Shown here: positions 1 to 7,714 of the stretch, one piece after another
Layout of the letters: every line of letters starts with the position of its first letter
Position numbering within the stretch: the first letter of the stretch is position 1
Origin: Clostridia bacterium
GTDB lineage: Bacteria > Bacillota > Clostridia > Lachnospirales > Anaerotignaceae
Direction of reading: 5' to 3'
Assembly (NCBI GenBank): GCA_022651385.1
Contig: JALCQR010000015.1
Span: 1-38,916, forward strand
DNA: 38,916 nucleotides
The notes under the pieces: generated by a model
Databases searched by the model: none
Told to the model about the DNA's origin: nothing
The model's input: only the letters and a program-made list of their open reading frames with translations
Position numbers and translations under genes: made by a program

Positions 1-88
1 TTTGATGAGTTACCGAGAAGCGTTCGTACTGCCCGACGCCGAATTTGCCCGATTACCCGAAAACCGCAGTATTACTGGGCTTTCGCGG
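1..88. other. G+C-rich edge DNA downstream of rlmD, possible end of an integrated element
   Basis: No gene is visible in these 88 bases. They are clearly richer in G+C (repeated CCCGA/GCCGA-like words) than the AT-rich DNA that follows, and the change starts inside the last codons of the neighbouring methyltransferase gene. The 3' end of rum-type methyltransferase genes is a known integration site for integrative conjugative elements in streptococci, so this may be the outer edge of such an element. The window ends before an integrase or any other mobile gene could be seen. Confidence 0.4.
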
Positions 89-1462
89 CTATTTTCCTTC
101 GACCCTTGACATCAATACTACCGTCTCGACGTGTGTGCTAAAACAAAATTGGTCAACGGGCTGAATCTTACTGATTGTATAGCTGTCTTCACACAATATT
201 TTCAAATCTCTTGAAAGAGTAGCAGGATCGCATGAAACATACACAACTTTTTTGGGTTTCATTTTAAGGATTGTGTTAATAACTTCGATATCACAGCCCT
301 TTCTTGGAGGGTCGACAACAATTACATCAGCTTTAAAGCCTTTTTTATATATTTCTGGAACAACTTCCTCTGACGCTCCGCATATAAACTCAGCGTTTTG
401 TATATTATTAATTTGCGCGTTCTTTTTTGCATCCTCTATAGCCTGCGGCACAATCTCAACTCCAATTACCATTTTTGCTTTCTGAGCCAAAAAAAGTGAT
501 ATTGTGCCAATGCCGCAGTATAAATCCAAGACATTTTCATTGCCGTTAAGCCCCGCATAATTTAAGGCTGTTTCATAAAGAACTTTTGTCTGAACAGGAT
601 TTACCTGATAAAAACTGTGGATGGAAATATTAAATTTAACATCTCCTATATAGTCTGTTACATAATCTCTACCCCAAATAACGATGTTTTTTTTGCCTAA
701 AATAACGTTCGTTTTTTTTGTATTAATATTTAATACTATACCTTTAAGACCTTCAATTTGTCCGAGATTTTCAATAAGTTTCTTTGCCTTTGGAAGGCTC
801 TTTCCATTTATAACGATACAAACAAGAATTTCATCTGTGTAAAAGCCAATTCTTGTCATTACATGCCTTATAAGTCCGTTTCCCGTTTCTTCATTATAAG
901 CGGAAATATTTTCTGTTTGTATAAAATTTCTAATAATTTCTATTATTTTTCTATTTGCCCTATGCTGTATAATACAGTTATTGTTGTCTATAATTTCGTG
1001 GCTGTGCCCGACATAAAATCCAATTCTTAATCCGTCTTTATATTCTCCCACAGGATATTGAGCTTTATTTCTATAGTTATACGGATTTTCCATGCCGATA
1101 CATTTTTTAACATCTGGATTATTGAATTTGCCAATACGTGTAAGTGCATCATATACTTTTTTTGTCTTAAAGTCAATTTGGGCGCTATATTTCAAATGTT
1201 GAAGCGTACAGCCTCCGCATCTTTTCGCAACTTGACAAAGCGGTTCAATTCTACTTTTTGAAGGAGTTAATATTTCAAGTGCTTTCCCATATGCAAAATG
1301 TTTTTTTACTTTAATAATTTTTACTTTTACTTTTTCACCGGGAAGAACATTTTTTACAAAAACTGTGAATTCATCAATTTTTCCTATACCCTCCCCGTCA
1401 TTCCCTATATCATTAATCTCAATAAAATAATCCTTGTTTTTTTCAACAGGACAAATACTCAT
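89..1462 (-). CDS. rlmD: 23S rRNA (uracil-5-)-methyltransferase, RlmD/RlmCD (RumA) family
   Basis: Transfers a methyl group from S-adenosylmethionine to C5 of a uridine in 23S rRNA. The 457-residue protein has an N-terminal TRAM-type RNA-binding domain (about 8-65), the iron-sulfur cysteines C76, C82, C85 (in RCGGCTLQHL) and C163, a SAM-binding loop VLDLYCGIGT, the VVDPPRKG motif and the catalytic Cys411 in YVSCDPATL. Gram-positive members often modify two sites (RlmCD), so the exact target is open. The start is supported by GAGGAAA upstream of ATG, just after the stop of the preceding nuclease gene, which suggests a shared operon with yhaM. The codons from about residue 443 (HVETVVLM onward) are G+C-rich, unlike the rest of the gene; the C-terminus may have been rewritten by an integrated element. 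Confidence 0.9.
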   Translation of the reverse strand: MSICPVEKNKDYFIEINDIGNDGEGIGKIDEFTVFVKNVLPGEKVKVKIIKVKKHFAYGKALEILTPSKSRIEPLCQVAKRCGGCTLQHLKYSAQIDFKTKKVYDALTRIGKFNNPDVKKCIGMENPYNYRNKAQYPVGEYKDGLRIGFYVGHSHEIIDNNNCIIQHRANRKIIEIIRNFIQTENISAYNEETGNGLIRHVMTRIGFYTDEILVCIVINGKSLPKAKKLIENLGQIEGLKGIVLNINTKKTNVILGKKNIVIWGRDYVTDYIGDVKFNISIHSFYQVNPVQTKVLYETALNYAGLNGNENVLDLYCGIGTISLFLAQKAKMVIGVEIVPQAIEDAKKNAQINNIQNAEFICGASEEVVPEIYKKGFKADVIVVDPPRKGCDIEVINTILKMKPKKVVYVSCDPATLSRDLKILCEDSYTISKIQPVDQFCFSTHVETVVLMSRVEGK

Positions 1463-1471
1463 CGTGTTTCC

Positions 1472-2032
1472 TCATTTCTCACAAAATTCGCATACAGTTC
1501 CCCTGCATATGCAATATCTGCATTTTGCATAATCATAGCTGTTATTGATTGGTTTTCCGTTAAGCATTTCACGCATCACATTTATCTTTTTCTCAAGTTC
1601 TCGTCTCAAAGCCTTAGTATTTCTTATATCAAACATGTAATCTTTATATATAAGCCTGCCGAATTTTGGTCTTATTTTGTATTCTTCTTCAGTTATGGCA
1701 AAATAGGCCGCAAGCTGCATTAAATCTCCCTCATGCGGAAAGCTTTCGTTTTTTATACACCCGCTTTTGATTTCCACAGGCACTATATGATTTGAGTAAT
1801 TGCTTTCAAATATAAAATCAGGTTTGCCCTGTATATCAAGTTTTTCACATTTAAGTATTGTACTGTATTCAATATCTTCCTGCTTCTTTTTTGGCCTTGC
1901 ATCGGAATAAATGACGTGAAAATGTTTCATGTCAAAATTCGAATGTCTTTTTGTAATATTTTTTGGCGCAATAATACGTATTATAAAAATTAAGGCCAAA
2001 AGGAAAGCAGCAAAAATGTAAAATTTATCCAA
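1472..2032 (-). CDS. Membrane-anchored Cas4/RecB-like PD-(D/E)XK protein, C-terminal half
   Basis: This 186-residue protein begins with a membrane segment (about 4-21) and continues with the catalytic core expected of a Cas4/Dna2-type nuclease: D72 in GKPDFIFE (motif II), E87-x-K89 in VPVEIKSG (motif III), a QxxxY motif at Q106-Y110, and C-terminal cysteines C171, C174, C176, C181 and C184 that could ligate an iron-sulfur cluster. It lacks the N-terminal cysteine and motif-I histidine of the family; both are present in the gene just upstream, with which it overlaps by 8 bp. The start is TTG with AAGGA nine bases before it, lying inside the upstream gene, so translational coupling is likely. 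The two proteins may form one active site at the membrane. It sits between yhaM and rlmD in one operon. Nuclease activity is inferred from motifs only. Confidence 0.72.
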   Translation of the reverse strand: MDKFYIFAAFLLALIFIIRIIAPKNITKRHSNFDMKHFHVIYSDARPKKKQEDIEYSTILKCEKLDIQGKPDFIFESNYSNHIVPVEIKSGCIKNESFPHEGDLMQLAAYFAITEEEYKIRPKFGRLIYKDYMFDIRNTKALRRELEKKINVMREMLNGKPINNSYDYAKCRYCICRGTVCEFCEK

Positions 2033-2327
2033 AATATTTCATCCTTATATATACACCTATTGCAATAAGCAAAATAATAAATAAAATCAAAGCTATTTTT
2101 TTAACTTTAAGCCATCTGTTAAATTTAACACGGCTGTGAAATTCGCTTCCCTTTTTAAAATTGCTTAGTCTGCTGTCGGTAAGTCCAAGCTCACTGTTAA
2201 GCTCTTTTTTCATTAATGACAGTTCTTTTCTTCCATATACGCGTTCATAGTACCATTGATACGGACAATAGCAAAATTTGTTTATCTCGTTTGCTGTAAC
2301 GGTATGTTTCTTATCTTTTATTTCCAT
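2025..2327 (-). CDS. Small membrane protein with Cas4-like N-terminal motifs, partner of the next gene
   Basis: The 100-residue protein has a cysteine/aromatic motif at 18-31 (FCYCPYQWYYERVY; C19 and C21), as seen at the N-terminus of Cas4 and related nucleases, then H64 in GSEFHSRV resembling the motif-I histidine, then a single membrane segment (about 76-93). Motif II, motif III and the distal cysteines are missing, but follow in the overlapping downstream gene, whose product starts with its own membrane segment. Together the pair would form a hairpin through the membrane with both nuclease parts in the cytoplasm. The ATG lies 5 bp after the yhaM stop and has only a weak ribosome-binding site, suggesting coupling to yhaM. 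Alone, the protein would not be recognised as an enzyme; the assignment depends on the pair. Confidence 0.65.
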   Translation of the reverse strand: MEIKDKKHTVTANEINKFCYCPYQWYYERVYGRKELSLMKKELNSELGLTDSRLSNFKKGSEFHSRVKFNRWLKVKKIALILFIILLIAIGVYIRMKYFG

Positions 2328-2332
2328 AATAA

Positions 2333-3298
2333 TTAAAATTCAGTTTTTCTTATATTTCTTTGAAGCATTTTGCTGTATCCTACCCATCTTCCGCTTGTAT
2401 TATTTGTATCAATTATTTCTTCTATAGCTTTTACTTTAGCATCCATATTATCGGCACAGTGCAAAATAAAGGCCTCAATGGTTTTAGGCAGCTCAGGCGA
2501 GCCATATTCATATTCTCCGTGATGAGAAAGTATACAATGCTTTATAAGAGATTCAAGTTCTTTTGGAAATCCATCAATTTTCGACGCTGCGTCATGAATC
2601 ATTTCGGCCCCTATTACAATATGTCCGAGCAACTGGCCATCGTCTGTATATTCATTCACAGGGAATTTTGAAAGTTCGTAAATTTTGCCGATATCATGAA
2701 GCATAGCACAGCAAATAAGCAAATCCCTGTTTACTCTTTTATATCTTCCGCTCATAAAATCGCATATTTCAGTTACTGAAAGTGTGTGTTCAAGAAGTCC
2801 CCCAAGGTAACCGTGATGTAAGGTTCTTGCCGCCGAATGGCTTTTTATATTTGCCGCAACAATTTTATCATCTTTAAATATACTTATAAGCAGCTGTTTT
2901 ATATATTTATTGCTTATGGTATCAATATACCCAATAAGTTTTTTATACATATCGTCGGTATTTTTTTCAGTACTTGGAATATAATCCATAGGATCATATT
3001 CTCCCTCAAGACTCTTGCGTATTTTTCTGATATTTATCTGAGGCTCGTTATTATAAATAAGAACAGTTCCGTCAACTTTTATAAAATCGTTTTCATCAAA
3101 ACTTTTAATTTCATTGTTAAGATCCCAGACTTTTCCGTCAAGCATTCCTGTCTTATCCTGAAGTTTTAAAGAATAATAGCTTTTGCCGGCTCTTGATTTC
3201 AAAACTTGTTTTGATTTACAGAGATAGTGGCCTACGACATTTTCGCCTTCTCTTAATTCATTTATGTATCTCAATTTGCTACACCGCTTTCTTTTCAT
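2333..3298 (-). CDS. yhaM: 3'-5' exoribonuclease YhaM family (OB-fold plus HD domain)
   Basis: YhaM trims RNA, and in some reports single-stranded DNA, from the 3' end. The 321-residue length is close to the Bacillus protein. An N-terminal OB-fold (about 18-95, with LKLQDKTG and KVWD) precedes a metal-dependent HD phosphohydrolase domain: H171 in LLEHTLSV, H201-D202 in AMLHDIGK, H259-H260 in LSHHGEYE and D283 in HCADNMDA. It heads an operon with the two nuclease-like genes and rlmD. A strong promoter ends only about 10 bp before the ATG, so the transcript may begin almost at the start codon; either the mRNA is nearly leaderless or translation starts slightly inside, for example at codon 9 (TTG). 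Confidence 0.9.
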   Translation of the reverse strand: MKRKRCSKLRYINELREGENVVGHYLCKSKQVLKSRAGKSYYSLKLQDKTGMLDGKVWDLNNEIKSFDENDFIKVDGTVLIYNNEPQINIRKIRKSLEGEYDPMDYIPSTEKNTDDMYKKLIGYIDTISNKYIKQLLISIFKDDKIVAANIKSHSAARTLHHGYLGGLLEHTLSVTEICDFMSGRYKRVNRDLLICCAMLHDIGKIYELSKFPVNEYTDDGQLLGHIVIGAEMIHDAASKIDGFPKELESLIKHCILSHHGEYEYGSPELPKTIEAFILHCADNMDAKVKAIEEIIDTNNTSGRWVGYSKMLQRNIRKTEF

Positions 3299-3307
3299 TT
3301 ATGCACT

Positions 3308-3336
3308 ATTATACTATATTAATCAGCTTTTCTCAA
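3308..3336 (-). promoter_or_regulatory. Sigma-A-type promoter of yhaM
   Basis: On the minus strand TTGAGA, a 17-bp spacer, then a perfect TATAAT. The predicted transcription start falls about 3 bases before the yhaM ATG at 3298, leaving no room for a ribosome-binding site. Confidence 0.7.
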
Positions 3337-3345
3337 ATAAATATA

Positions 3346-3374
3346 CAAAAAAATCCGCCTGTCTATACAGGCGG
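3346..3374 (-). terminator. Rho-independent terminator of panB
   Basis: A perfect 8-bp stem (CCGCCTGT / ACAGGCGG) with a 4-base loop is followed on the minus strand by a run of seven T. It lies 48 bp past the panB stop codon. Confidence 0.88.
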
Positions 3375-3421
3375 AAACGGTCTGCCAAAAAAGTCATCTT
3401 AATGTTACAATGAACTTACAA

Positions 3422-4243
3422 TTATTCGAGACCTTCAACTTTTGTGTTATATGAATATTCAGTCGTTGGGAATTTTTCTTCAACAATATCTTTATGATAC
3501 TCATTAAAAGCTTCAAGCATTTCCGGTCCAAGGTTTGCATATTTCTTCGCAAATTTTGGAACCCAGTCATAAAATCCGAGCATATCATGCATAATAAGTG
3601 CCTGCATTTCACATCCAGGGCCGGCACCGATACCAACTACAGGAATATTGATATTATCTCTTATATATTTGCTTACAGTAGCAGGAACACCTTCAATCAT
3701 CAGCATAAAAGCTCCTGCTTCTTCAATTGCCTTTGCATCTCTAAGAAGCATATTGGCTGCGTCCATACTCTTTCCCTGTACCTTGAATCCGCCCATATTT
3801 GAAGAAATCTGAGGTGTAAGCCCTATATGCCCGCATACAGGAACGCCAGCTTCAACTATTGCCTTCACTGCTGCTGCTGAACGAACACCGCCTTCAAGCT
3901 TAATTGCATCTGCTCCGAATTCAGTCATAAATCTTGTTGCGTTATGAATTGCCTGCTGAATGCTTTCATTGTATGAACCAAAAGGCATATCACCGATAAT
4001 AAATGTAGTAGGAGCACCTCTCCTTACAGCTTTGCCATGATGGATAATGTCATCAACTGTTACGCCTACCGTTCCATCATATCCAAGCATAGTCATGCCA
4101 AGAGAATCGCCGACAAGAATCATTTCAATATCACTTTTTTCTACAATTGTTGCCGATGTATAATCGTAGCAAGTGATAAATGCAACTTTTCTTCCGTTTG
4201 TTTTTAACGCTCTGATTTCAGGTACTGTAATTTTTTTTGCCAT
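3422..4243 (-). CDS. panB: 3-methyl-2-oxobutanoate hydroxymethyltransferase
   Basis: PanB is the first committed step of pantothenate synthesis: it adds a hydroxymethyl group from methylenetetrahydrofolate to 2-ketoisovalerate, giving ketopantoate. Family motifs are complete: ITCYDYTSA, the metal-binding VGDSLGM, IGDMPFGSY, KLEGG, CGHIGLTPQ and GIGAGPGC. The second ATG (4243; 273 residues) is preferred because GAGGAG touches the first ATG at 4252 but lies nine bases before the second. The gene stands alone between its own perfect promoter and a terminator; panC and panD are not in the window. Its substrate is also that of the oxidoreductase encoded just upstream, and a GntR regulator lies between them. 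Confidence 0.95.
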   Translation of the reverse strand: MAKKITVPEIRALKTNGRKVAFITCYDYTSATIVEKSDIEMILVGDSLGMTMLGYDGTVGVTVDDIIHHGKAVRRGAPTTFIIGDMPFGSYNESIQQAIHNATRFMTEFGADAIKLEGGVRSAAAVKAIVEAGVPVCGHIGLTPQISSNMGGFKVQGKSMDAANMLLRDAKAIEEAGAFMLMIEGVPATVSKYIRDNINIPVVGIGAGPGCEMQALIMHDMLGFYDWVPKFAKKYANLGPEMLEAFNEYHKDIVEEKFPTTEYSYNTKVEGLE

Positions 4244-4324
4244 AAATTCCATCTCCTCATTAAAATAGCACTATAGACATACTATATTACATTTGACTGT
4301 ATATTATTAATACATATTTATCCT

Positions 4325-4343
4325 GCACATACAAAATATGTGC
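4325..4343. promoter_or_regulatory. 19-bp palindrome at the panB transcription start, candidate operator
   Basis: GCACATA and TATGTGC are perfect inverted arms separated by 5 bases, beginning four bases after the -10 box of the panB promoter. The position is ideal for a repressor or for a 5' hairpin. The neighbouring GntR protein is a natural candidate ligand, but nothing in the sequence proves it. Confidence 0.5.
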
Positions 4344-4346
4344 TAT

Positions 4347-4375
4347 ATTATAATGTAGGCTTAACGTTATGTCAA
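4347..4375 (-). promoter_or_regulatory. Perfect-consensus sigma-A promoter of panB
   Basis: TTGACA, a 17-bp spacer and TATAAT on the minus strand, matching the housekeeping consensus at all twelve positions. The leader to the panB ATG is about 100 bases. Confidence 0.88.
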
Positions 4376-4417
4376 TATGTTGTTCAACTTTTTTTAGTTG
4401 TCCGGCATCGTTAAATC

Positions 4418-4440
4418 AAAAACAAAATTACAGTAATTTT
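4418..4440 (-). terminator. Weak AT-only hairpin after the GntR gene
   Basis: AAAATTA / TAATTTT with a 3-base loop, followed on the minus strand by GTTTTTG. The stem has no G-C pairs, so termination would be weak. Confidence 0.3.
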
Positions 4441-4479
4441 ATAAAATTATTATTTTTATTTTAACATTTTCTATGACAG

Positions 4480-5166
4480 TTATTCATCAATGTTCACGGA
4501 ATTTTCCATTATTCTCATTGCATGCAGTATGTGAAGCCGCATTGCATTCATAGCACCTTCGGCATCTCTTTGTTTCATAAAGTCCATTATAAGCCTGTGA
4601 TCGCGAATTGTTTCATGTCTCAGAGCTTCATTTTTATCCGTGGCCTCAACTGCAATATATATTGCCTGAAACAAAATCGGCACTATTTGATTCATATACT
4701 TATTATGAGTGGCCTTGGCTATTGCCTTATGAAAGTCCTGTTCTATTTTTGTTCTTTCAGTATTTGCGAGCAATTTCTGTTCCAATATTTTTCCAAGTTC
4801 AATAATATGACTGAATTCAGTATCTGTAGCTCTTTGAGTTGCAAGAAAAGCTGCCTCAGGTTCGATAATTATACGCATTTCATATAAATCTTTTATGTCT
4901 ACTGAGTTTTGCGCCATGGATGATATGTCTGTATCTTCAACGACATCGGTTTTTTCTCTTACAAATGTGCCTTTGCCGCGTTTTATTTCAAGTACGCCGT
5001 TTGTTGTAAGTATTCTGATTGCTTCTCTCAATGTTGCACGGTTAATGTTTAATTCTTTTGAAAAATCATTTTCATTTGGCAGCTTGTCCCCATGCTTAAA
5101 ACGTTTCTCTACGTTTATCATAGAAAGAATATCATCCGCAATCATTTCAGACAGCGCTTTTGCCAT
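4480..5166 (-). CDS. GntR-family transcriptional regulator, FadR subfamily
   Basis: A 228-residue regulator with an N-terminal winged helix-turn-helix (about 1-70; GDKLPNENDFSKELNINR, then ATLREAIRIL and KRGKGTFV) and a C-terminal FCD ligand-binding domain, where metal/effector residues such as RMIIEPEAA and the histidines of FHKAIAKATHNKYM can be seen. FadR-type regulators usually respond to organic acids. A GTG at 5175 is possible, but it lies inside GAGGTGA, which is the ribosome-binding site for the ATG at 5166. It has its own promoter and sits between the oxidoreductase operon and panB; a role in 2-oxoacid or branched-chain metabolism is inferred from position only. Confidence 0.85.
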   Translation of the reverse strand: MAKALSEMIADDILSMINVEKRFKHGDKLPNENDFSKELNINRATLREAIRILTTNGVLEIKRGKGTFVREKTDVVEDTDISSMAQNSVDIKDLYEMRIIIEPEAAFLATQRATDTEFSHIIELGKILEQKLLANTERTKIEQDFHKAIAKATHNKYMNQIVPILFQAIYIAVEATDKNEALRHETIRDHRLIMDFMKQRDAEGAMNAMRLHILHAMRIMENSVNIDE

Positions 5167-5184
5167 AACTATCACCTCATTTTT

Positions 5185-5212
5185 ATTTTAACACAAATTG
5201 CTATATTATCAA
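5185..5212 (-). promoter_or_regulatory. Promoter of the GntR gene
   Basis: TTGATA, 16-bp spacer, TAAAAT on the minus strand, each hexamer matching consensus at five of six positions. Confidence 0.6.
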
Positions 5213-5275
5213 CAATAAAAATTAAGAGACCTATTGAATATTGAAAATAATTTAACAAAAAATCTATTTTTTAAG

Positions 5276-5307
5276 TAAAAAAGTGCAGGACAAAAATGCC
5301 CTGCACT
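5276..5307 (-). terminator. Terminator of the 2-oxoacid oxidoreductase operon
   Basis: An 8-bp perfect stem (AGTGCAGG / CCTGCACT) with a 10-base loop and a six-T tail on the minus strand, 19 bp beyond the gamma-subunit stop. Confidence 0.9.
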
Positions 5308-5325
5308 AAATAAAAAACAATTTCT

Positions 5326-5889
5326 TTACATCTGAGCTTTAGCACATTCCATACCTTTTTCGAATGCAACTTTGTTTCCAGGAATAAATTTAGCTTTGCT
5401 TACACCAAATACATGTTCAAAAGCTCCGCCTGAAGCAAAAATGCTTTCAGCCTTGACTATCGGAAGAACTCCAAGTATTGCTCCAAGCATAATAATATTA
5501 ATCATTCGGGGATTGCCAAGTTCATTTGCAATATCATTTGCCGGAATATAATAAGCCTTAACACCAGGCATTTCTACTTTTTCACTGATTATGCTTGAGT
5601 TTACAAATACGATACCATTTTTGGCTGTCTCAGGGACAAATTTATGAAATGAAGGAAGATTCATTACAACGTTAACAGATATATTCTGGCTAACGATAGG
5701 GCTTGCAATCGGCTCATCTGAAACTATTACAGAACAGTTTGCAGTACCGCCACGCATTTCAGGGCCATAAGACGGAACCCATGATACTTCTTTGCCTTCA
5801 TCCATACCGGCATAAACGATGAGCTTACCAAGAGCCATAACGCCCTGTCCGCCGAAGCCAGAGCAGCTCATTCTATATGTTTCTCCCAT
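5326..5889 (-). CDS. 2-oxoacid:ferredoxin oxidoreductase, gamma subunit
   Basis: Gamma subunit (187 residues) of a four-gene oxidoreductase that oxidatively decarboxylates 2-oxoacids to acyl-CoA and reduces ferredoxin. The N-terminal glycine loop CSGFGGQGVMALGK and the SYGPEMRGGTANC segment are typical of the family. It starts 1 bp after the beta-subunit stop and is the last gene of the operon, followed by a strong terminator. Substrate assignment rests on the alpha subunit. Confidence 0.9.
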   Translation of the reverse strand: MGETYRMSCSGFGGQGVMALGKLIVYAGMDEGKEVSWVPSYGPEMRGGTANCSVIVSDEPIASPIVSQNISVNVVMNLPSFHKFVPETAKNGIVFVNSSIISEKVEMPGVKAYYIPANDIANELGNPRMINIIMLGAILGVLPIVKAESIFASGGAFEHVFGVSKAKFIPGNKVAFEKGMECAKAQM

Positions 5890-5890
5890 A

Positions 5891-6640
5891 TCATTTGCCC
5901 TCCTTTATATCTTTATATACTCCAAGAGGATAGTACGGAATCATATCTGTCTTAACAAATTCCATAGCTTTTACTGCTGTTTTGCCCCAGTTTGTAGGAC
6001 AGCTTGATACTACTTCAACAAGCGAGAATCCAAGTTTTTCTTTTTGATACTGAAGCGCTTTTTTGATTGCTGCTTTTGCTCTGATTACATGAGCAGGTGA
6101 ATCAACAGCAACTCTTTCGATATAAGCAGGGCCTGTAAGTGTTGCAAGAAGTTCGCAGATACGTATAGGATTACCGTTTAACTTAGGATCACGTCCTGAC
6201 TGAGATGTAGTGGATTTCATACCCGGAAGTGTTGTAGGAGCCATCTGACCGCCAGTCATACCGTAAATACCGTTATTAATAAATACTGTTGTAAATTTTT
6301 CGCCTCTTGCTGCTGCATGTATTATTTCAGCCATACCTATTGAAGCAAGATCGCCGTCGCCCTGATATGTAATAACAGTTTTGTCCGGATGCGTTCTTTT
6401 AATGCCTGTAGCTGTTGCCGGAGCACGTCCGTGAGCACAGTGAATTGAATCGTATACAAAATAATTTGGAATAAATACGGCGCAGCCAACAGGTGCGCAT
6501 ATAATTGTGTTGTTTGTGTCACCCATTTCGTCAACACATTCTGCAATAAGTCTATGAACTATACCATGACCGCATCCAGGACAGTAATGGAATTTCTTGT
6601 CTGTAAGGCCATTAGGTTTTTTAAATAAGGTAGTAGGCAT
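5891..6640 (-). CDS. 2-oxoacid:ferredoxin oxidoreductase, beta subunit (TPP-binding)
   Basis: The 249-residue beta subunit binds thiamine diphosphate and is where the 2-oxoacid is decarboxylated. Visible motifs are the N-terminal CPGCGHG, the Mg/TPP-binding motif starting at GDGDLASIGMAE, and NNGIYGMTGGQMAPTT. The ATG overlaps the alpha-subunit stop (TAATG), with its ribosome-binding site GGAGGTG lying in the last alpha codons, so the two subunits are translationally coupled. Confidence 0.92.
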   Translation of the reverse strand: MPTTLFKKPNGLTDKKFHYCPGCGHGIVHRLIAECVDEMGDTNNTIICAPVGCAVFIPNYFVYDSIHCAHGRAPATATGIKRTHPDKTVITYQGDGDLASIGMAEIIHAAARGEKFTTVFINNGIYGMTGGQMAPTTLPGMKSTTSQSGRDPKLNGNPIRICELLATLTGPAYIERVAVDSPAHVIRAKAAIKKALQYQKEKLGFSLVEVVSSCPTNWGKTAVKAMEFVKTDMIPYYPLGVYKDIKEGK

Positions 6641-7698
6641 TATTTAGCACCTCCTATTATTTTTTCAGTTGCTTCAACAACTTCTTCAGGTGAAGGAATC
6701 ATACCGCCGCATCTTCCGAAGAATTTAACTTTGTTCTTGTCATTTACTGCAAGAGCTACATCAGGAACCATCTGTCCCATGTTCATTTCGATATCAATAA
6801 AAAGTTTTATGTTCTTGTTCTGGAAAGGCACCTGTGGGAATGGCCATAATGTCTGTGGTCTTATAAGGCCAATCTTTATACCCTTTTCTCTGAGAGTCTT
6901 AATAGCTGTTTTGCAAATTCTTGAAGATGAGCCGTAAGCAACAAATGCATACTCTGCATCGTCCATCATGTATTCTTCATATCTTACTTCCTCTTTTTCA
7001 ATTACTTCGTATTTTTCTTTGAAGAATCTGCGGTTTTTCTTTTCGCACATAGGTGCGTCCATAACAATACCTTCAATTAAGTGAGGATTTCCGTTTCCAT
7101 ATCCCATTGCCCATTCGCTTTTTGGTGTATGTTCTCTCTTTTTAACAGGAACATCAAAATCCACAGGCTCCATCATCTGACCTATAAGACCATCCTCAAG
7201 AACAATAACAGGTGTTCTGTAAACATCAGCTATTTCAAACGCTTCTTTTATGAAATTAACTGCTTCCTGAATTGAAGCAGGAGCAAGTACAGGTATATGA
7301 TAATCACCGTTAGCGCCGCCTCTTGTAGCCTGATTGTAATCCTGCTGTGATGGCTGAATTGTACCGAGAGCTGGGCCTCCACGTGCAACTGAGTTTATTA
7401 CACAAGGAATTTCACCAAATACGCAATATCCTATGCCTTCCTGTTTAAGGGCAATTCCCGGTGAAGAAGAAGATGTCATACATCTTGCACCTGACCCGCC
7501 TGCGCCATAAAGCATATTAATAGCGGCAACTTCTGATTCAGACTGAATAAAAGTGCCACCAGCCAAAGGTAATTCTCTTGATAAATATTCCGGTACTTCA
7601 TTCTGCGGAGTTATAGGGTAGCCTGCAAAGAATTTGCATCCAGCCTGAATAGCAGCTTTACCTACAGCTTCGTTTCCTTTCATAAGAACTTTTGCCAT
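6640..7698 (-). CDS. vorB: 2-oxoacid:ferredoxin oxidoreductase, alpha subunit (VorB-like)
   Basis: Alpha subunit, 352 residues, containing the pyrimidine-binding and transketolase C-terminal-like domains: GCKFFAGYPITPQNEV, FIQSESEVAAINM, TSSSSPGIALKQEG and the C-terminal AYGSSSRICKTAI. Length and motifs best fit the 2-ketoisovalerate (VorB) branch, but 2-oxoglutarate enzymes (KorA) are very similar, so the substrate is uncertain. The ATG at 7698 is chosen because GGGGAGG lies eight bases before it; the reading frame runs 33 bases further upstream into the ferredoxin gene. Branched-chain oxidoreductases conserve energy during amino-acid fermentation and can also run in reverse. Confidence 0.88.
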   Translation of the reverse strand: MAKVLMKGNEAVGKAAIQAGCKFFAGYPITPQNEVPEYLSRELPLAGGTFIQSESEVAAINMLYGAGGSGARCMTSSSSPGIALKQEGIGYCVFGEIPCVINSVARGGPALGTIQPSQQDYNQATRGGANGDYHIPVLAPASIQEAVNFIKEAFEIADVYRTPVIVLEDGLIGQMMEPVDFDVPVKKREHTPKSEWAMGYGNGNPHLIEGIVMDAPMCEKKNRRFFKEKYEVIEKEEVRYEEYMMDDAEYAFVAYGSSSRICKTAIKTLREKGIKIGLIRPQTLWPFPQVPFQNKNIKLFIDIEMNMGQMVPDVALAVNDKNKVKFFGRCGGMIPSPEEVVEATEKIIGGAK

Positions 7699-7714
7699 TC
7701 TTATTCCTCCCCTC

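Noticed and set aside
2025-2048. Programmed frameshift fusing the two Cas4-like halves
   Set aside because: The second gene has its own TTG start with AAGGA at good spacing, and there is no convincing slippery heptamer, so coupled but separate translation is the simpler reading.
1472-2327. CRISPR-associated Cas4
   Set aside because: No Cas1, Cas2, effector genes or repeat-spacer array occur in the window; the pair is therefore treated as a stand-alone Cas4-like nuclease.
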